Origin: a virus
Virus record (IMG/VR): IMGVR_UViG_3300033388_005609
Span: 1-21,438 of that record
Length of the DNA stretch: 21,438 bases
Direction: 5' to 3' (one strand)
Position numbers and translations under genes: made by a program
The notes under the pieces: generated by a model
The model's database searches: none
Told to the model about the DNA's origin: nothing
Seen by the model: the letters and a program-made list of their open reading frames with translations, nothing else
Shown: piece by piece, positions 19,812 to 21,438 of the stretch
How positions within the stretch are numbered: the first letter of the stretch is position 1
Layout: each line of letters opens with the position of its first letter

Positions 19812-20141
19812 GTGCAGCTAATGTCTTATTCTCTCAGGAACGCTCTGATTTATCAGCTGACTGAGTTTATCGAAAGGTTCATGCCCGGTTTTATTCACAA
19901 AACTTGGGTCAAGAAGATGAGAGATTACTGCCACGAAGACTGGGCAGAATGGCGTACAGAATTAGTGATGAGAGACCTAGACAGGCGTATTGAAGATCTA
20001 CACGCTCTGTGGCAAATCGAGGAGGAAGAAAAAAATAAACCGATCTACAGCGAAAAAGCCCCAGACGGATCTGAAGCACAAGAACTTTTAGGTGGCGAAA
20101 TGCGCCTTACTTCGCCTTGGACTTCTGAGCGCGAGCCTTAG
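19812..20141 (+). CDS. Hypothetical charged protein, 109 aa
   Basis: It starts at GTG 19812, with CAGAG about 10 nt upstream, or at ATG 19821. The N-terminus has an amphipathic aromatic helix (RNALIYQLTEFIERFMPGFI), followed by a Trp-rich segment (DYCHEDWAEWRTEL), a long charged helix (RDLDRRIEDLHALWQIEEEEKN) and a disordered tail. The only plus-strand gene in this block, it converges with and overlaps the 48-aa minus-strand gene by 35 nt. The first helix could bind membranes. The family is not recognised. Confidence 0.6.
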   Translation: MQLMSYSLRNALIYQLTEFIERFMPGFIHKTWVKKMRDYCHEDWAEWRTELVMRDLDRRIEDLHALWQIEEEEKNKPIYSEKAPDGSEAQELLGGEMRLTSPWTSEREP

Positions 20142-20253
20142 TTTTGGCTGAGGCGGCTTTACCGGATTTGACACAATTGGGGACCATTCGGTCTCCTTTT
20201 TTCTTCATGCCTTCCTGAACGTAACCGTCCCAGCAGGGTCCTTGTTTAGCCAT
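20107..20253 (-). CDS. Small Lys-rich protein, 48 aa (CWDGYVQEGMKKKG type)
   Basis: The frame runs from ATG 20253 to TAA 20107-20109. The N-terminal half reads PCWDGYVQEGMKKKGDRMVP followed by NC; this CW.GY...G.K.K..+.VPNC pattern is one I recall from many small marine phage proteins. The C-terminal half is a Lys/Ala tail. Two Cys (residues 7 and 27) could form a disulfide or bind metal. It overlaps the 97-aa gene by 8 nt (ATG region) and the plus-strand gene by 35 nt. Role unknown; the basic charge suits DNA or virion association. Confidence 0.7.
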   Translation of the reverse strand: MAKQGPCWDGYVQEGMKKKGDRMVPNCVKSGKAASAKTKARAQKSKAK

Positions 20254-20539
20254 TGTTCCTAGATGCTTTGTACGCACGAGCTTTTTTGCCTGCCCGTTTG
20301 GCTTTTTCAGTGTTGGCTACGTGAGTGTTTACTGGTTTACCTCGTGTAGCCGCCTTCTTTTTTTTGCCTGCCCGTTTGGCTTTTTCAGTGTTGGCTACGT
20401 GAGTGTTTACTGGTTTACCTCGTGTAGCCGCCTTCTTCTTTTCATCAGTGGCTTTCCTTTCCTCAGCAGACATCGAAGCCCACGCTGACTTAGGAAGATA
20501 ACGCTCAGTGCGTCCTTTTTCTCTGGCTTTGTCTGTCAT
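20246..20539 (-). CDS. Basic repeat protein, 97 aa, with duplicated 26-aa unit
   Basis: The N-terminus reads RTERYLPKSAWASMSAEERK, then a 26-residue unit (KAATRGKPVNTHVANTEKAK plus RAGKK) occurs twice in tandem, followed by a basic tail. The repetition comes from an exact 78-bp tandem duplication in the DNA (20282-20437), so the single-copy ancestor would be 71 aa. Lys, Arg, Ala and Thr dominate; no folded domain is recognised. The ATG at 20539 overlaps the TGA of the 49-aa gene. It may be a nucleic-acid-binding or virion-internal protein, by composition only. Confidence 0.75.
   Translation of the reverse strand: MTDKAREKGRTERYLPKSAWASMSAEERKATDEKKKAATRGKPVNTHVANTEKAKRAGKKKKAATRGKPVNTHVANTEKAKRAGKKARAYKASRNNG
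20282..20437. repeat. Exact 78-bp tandem duplication
   Basis: Bases 20282-20359 and 20360-20437 are identical over 78 bp by direct comparison. The unit is 26 codons, so the frame of the 97-aa gene is kept. Lack of any difference, including at silent sites, indicates a recent event, probably replication slippage or unequal recombination. Confidence 0.95.
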
Positions 20540-20685
20540 TTTTTCTTCTTCTCGTACTCTTCACGAGTCTGCCAGTCCTCTTTACCCCATTTGGAGAGTT
20601 TGTTCTTACTTGACTTTTTACCTTCGTATTTTCCTAATTGACTCACAATTTCTGTAAGCTCGTTTTCAGTTTCTGTCTCAGGCAT
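20536..20685 (-). CDS. Small protein, 49 aa, SKWGKEDW type (short paralogue)
   Basis: The frame runs from ATG 20685 to TGA 20536-20538, with an ATGA overlap with the 97-aa gene. The first 18 residues are acidic (MPETETENELTEIVSQL). The rest, from GKYEGKKSSKNKLSKWGKED to the Lys tail, is nearly identical to the C-terminus of the 77-aa protein at 21034-21267. It seems to be a truncated duplicate of that gene with a different N-terminus. The shared domain resembles small KKS.K..L.KW..E.W proteins I recall in cyanophages; function unknown. Confidence 0.7.
   Translation of the reverse strand: MPETETENELTEIVSQLGKYEGKKSSKNKLSKWGKEDWQTREEYEKKKK
20545..20631. repeat. Dispersed direct repeat, copy A (3' end of 49-aa gene)
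   Basis: This 87-bp segment matches 21040-21126 with about five mismatches by eye; the two lie 495 bp apart in the same orientation. They encode the same Lys-rich C-terminal domain and flank the gene at 20694-21029, so recombination between them would delete that gene. Confidence 0.85.
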
Positions 20686-20693
20686 CGTTTCTT

Positions 20694-21029
20694 TTACCTG
20701 ATCACGAATAGGTCCTCCAAAGAGCCAACTTTGGTTTCGTTGATTCCTTTTTCAATACAGCCAAGAATGACATCGGATTGATCAAACGCAGCGCAATTAC
20801 CGCACCTAGCGGTTTTAACAGTGTCTAGATCAGTCTTCCACAGCTGCGCTTTTTTTTCCCAAAAACCTGGGTCAGGTACTGCAGGATTAAGAGGACCGTA
20901 TCCGTAATTTTCGATAGTCCAATCTCTGTTTTTAATGTTGTCCTCTATATCCACGGTGGCGAGAGGGCACGCACCGTTAACTTCAGTAATTTTTTTATCT
21001 AAAAATAGTTCGCTTTGGAGGTTACTCAT
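20694..21029 (-). CDS. Hypothetical protein with CxxC motif, 111 aa
   Basis: From ATG 21029 the product begins MSNLQSELFLDKK and contains GACPLATVDI, then RDWTIENYGYGPLNP, and a cysteine cluster ARCGNCAAFDQSD followed by GCIEKG. The CxxC plus later Cys (with the earlier ACPLA Cys) could bind zinc or an iron-sulfur cluster. I recall similar small proteins (CPLAT.D and CGNCAAF) in marine phages, without a known role. The frame is open to GTG 21059, but those residues overlap the 77-aa gene end; AGAAGAAG before ATG 21029 could be the ribosome binding site. Confidence 0.75.
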   Translation of the reverse strand: MSNLQSELFLDKKITEVNGACPLATVDIEDNIKNRDWTIENYGYGPLNPAVPDPGFWEKKAQLWKTDLDTVKTARCGNCAAFDQSDVILGCIEKGINETKVGSLEDLFVIR

Positions 21030-21033
21030 GATG

Positions 21034-21267
21034 TTACTTCTTCTTTTCGTACTCTTCACGGGTCTGCCAGTCCTCTTTACCCCACTTTGAAAGTTTGTTC
21101 TTACTTGACTTTTTACCTTCGTATTTGCCCCCCATATCTTTATAGTATTTTGTCGCTAATTGCATAGCGCGTGCAGAGTGACCACCCATTTTTTTGCGGG
21201 CTTTAGCTTTCGCACGAGCCCACTTTTCAGGGTGTTTCTTCTTCTTCTTCTTCGCCGTTTCAGCCAT
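21034..21267 (-). CDS. Small Lys-rich protein, 77 aa, SKWGKEDW type (full-length)
   Basis: The N-terminus is very basic (ETAKKKKKKHPEKWARAKAK). It is followed by GGHSARAMQLATKYYKDMGG and the C-terminal domain GKYEGKKSSKNKLSKWGKED with a Lys tail, which is duplicated in the 49-aa gene. The H/S-ARAMQLA...Y...GGKY.GKK pattern is one I recall from cyanophage and other large marine virus proteins of unknown function. ATG 21267 has an excellent Shine-Dalgarno (AAGGAGA), unlike most genes here, suggesting strong translation. High positive charge is compatible with DNA condensation or virion packing. Confidence 0.78.
   Translation of the reverse strand: MAETAKKKKKKHPEKWARAKAKARKKMGGHSARAMQLATKYYKDMGGKYEGKKSSKNKLSKWGKEDWQTREEYEKKK
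21040..21126. repeat. Dispersed direct repeat, copy B (3' end of 77-aa gene)
   Basis: This is the partner of 20545-20631, about 94 percent identical by eye. It encodes the C-terminal domain of the 77-aa protein, which is probably the donor because its N-terminal context is the complete one. Confidence 0.85.
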
Positions 21268-21276
21268 GGGACAATG

Positions 21277-21283
21277 TCTCCTT
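21277..21283 (-). promoter_or_regulatory. Strong Shine-Dalgarno of the 77-aa gene
   Basis: The minus strand reads AAGGAGA, 9 nt before the ATG at 21267, and overlaps the TAA stop (21282-21284) of the upstream gene. It is the clearest ribosome binding site in the window. Confidence 0.75.
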
Positions 21284-21438
21284 AGCGACTAGAGCGATTC
21301 TTTTTGTGTTTTCTCACCTTAGCTAGCGTCCTCGCCAGGACAGCTTGCTTTTCCGTTTTAGCTGGATAGTCCTCTTTATTTGAGAGAACGTGACTTGCAA
21401 ATTCCGAGGTGGACATGTCTGCCCGATCTGCTTTGGCA
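21282..21438 (-). CDS. Small basic protein, possibly cut by the window edge
   Basis: The frame is open from the window edge to TAA 21282-21284. An ATG at 21416 would give a complete 44-aa protein beginning MSTSEFASHVLSNKEDYPAK and ending with a very basic KVRKHKKNRSSR tail. The codons before it (AKADRAD) are also plausible, so a start outside the window cannot be excluded. The F(A/.)..VL.N...Y..K pattern followed by a Lys/Arg tail resembles other short marine phage proteins I recall. It continues the run of small basic genes; function unknown. Confidence 0.6.
   Translation of the reverse strand, partial: AKADRADMSTSEFASHVLSNKEDYPAKTEKQAVLARTLAKVRKHKKNRSSR

Noticed and set aside
20282-20437. 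CRISPR-like repeat
   Set aside because: Only two units, adjacent with no spacers and within a coding frame; it is a simple tandem duplication.

Overview
The window looks like part of the genome of a lytic tailed phage, most likely one that infects cyanobacteria. The evidence is a compact set of phage replication genes (family A DNA polymerase with proofreading exonuclease, primase-helicase, SSB, PD-(D/E)XK nuclease, ThyX), a lysis enzyme, many short unannotatable genes with overlapping ends, and several small proteins that I recall, without a search, from marine cyanophages (the CWDGY protein, the MARAPRDY protein with an HNH-like core, the SKWGKEDW protein). There is no integrase, repressor, terminase, portal or major capsid gene here, so lifestyle and morphology cannot be read from this window.

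Layout. (1) 1-3702: the end of a MoxR/RavA-type AAA+ ATPase, a coupled VWA-domain protein, and two unknown genes, closed by a strong intrinsic terminator at 3669-3702. (2) 3738-9819, plus strand: DNA polymerase, an unknown basic protein, a 424-aa Gly/Ala-rich protein containing three copies of a helical module, a 65-aa protein that is one free copy of that module, an HNH/HTH protein, an SSB that appears to hold two OB folds, and an unknown 272-aa protein. (3) 9943-10560: two small genes on the minus strand inside an otherwise plus-strand block, with a bidirectional hairpin at their 3' side. (4) 10559-15744, plus strand: a methyltransferase-like protein that has lost its catalytic motifs, a short coiled-coil protein, a PD-(D/E)XK nuclease, a 921-aa AEP/SF3 primase-helicase behind a candidate promoter, a membrane protein and a 56-aa gene. 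(5) 15737-21438, mainly minus strand: thyX, small virion-like proteins, a two-domain endolysin (GH24 muramidase plus C39-like peptidase), a four-helix membrane protein that could be the holin, a beta-rich protein, and a run of very small Lys-rich proteins containing an exact 78-bp tandem duplication and a second, diverged duplication. One plus-strand gene (19812-20141) interrupts this block.

How the genes fit together. Polymerase, SSB, nuclease, primase-helicase and ThyX form a DNA replication and nucleotide supply set. The endolysin and membrane protein form a probable lysis pair. The MoxR-VWA pair probably forms a chaperone-like machine, as cellular RavA-ViaA does, but its client here is unknown. 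Several late genes must start at GTG or TTG because an in-frame stop lies just upstream. The most unusual items are the MoxR-VWA pair, the repeated helical module shared by two neighbouring proteins, the inactive-looking methyltransferase, the double-OB SSB, the bifunctional endolysin and the recent duplications in the small-gene cluster. All family calls rest on motifs read by eye; no database search was run.
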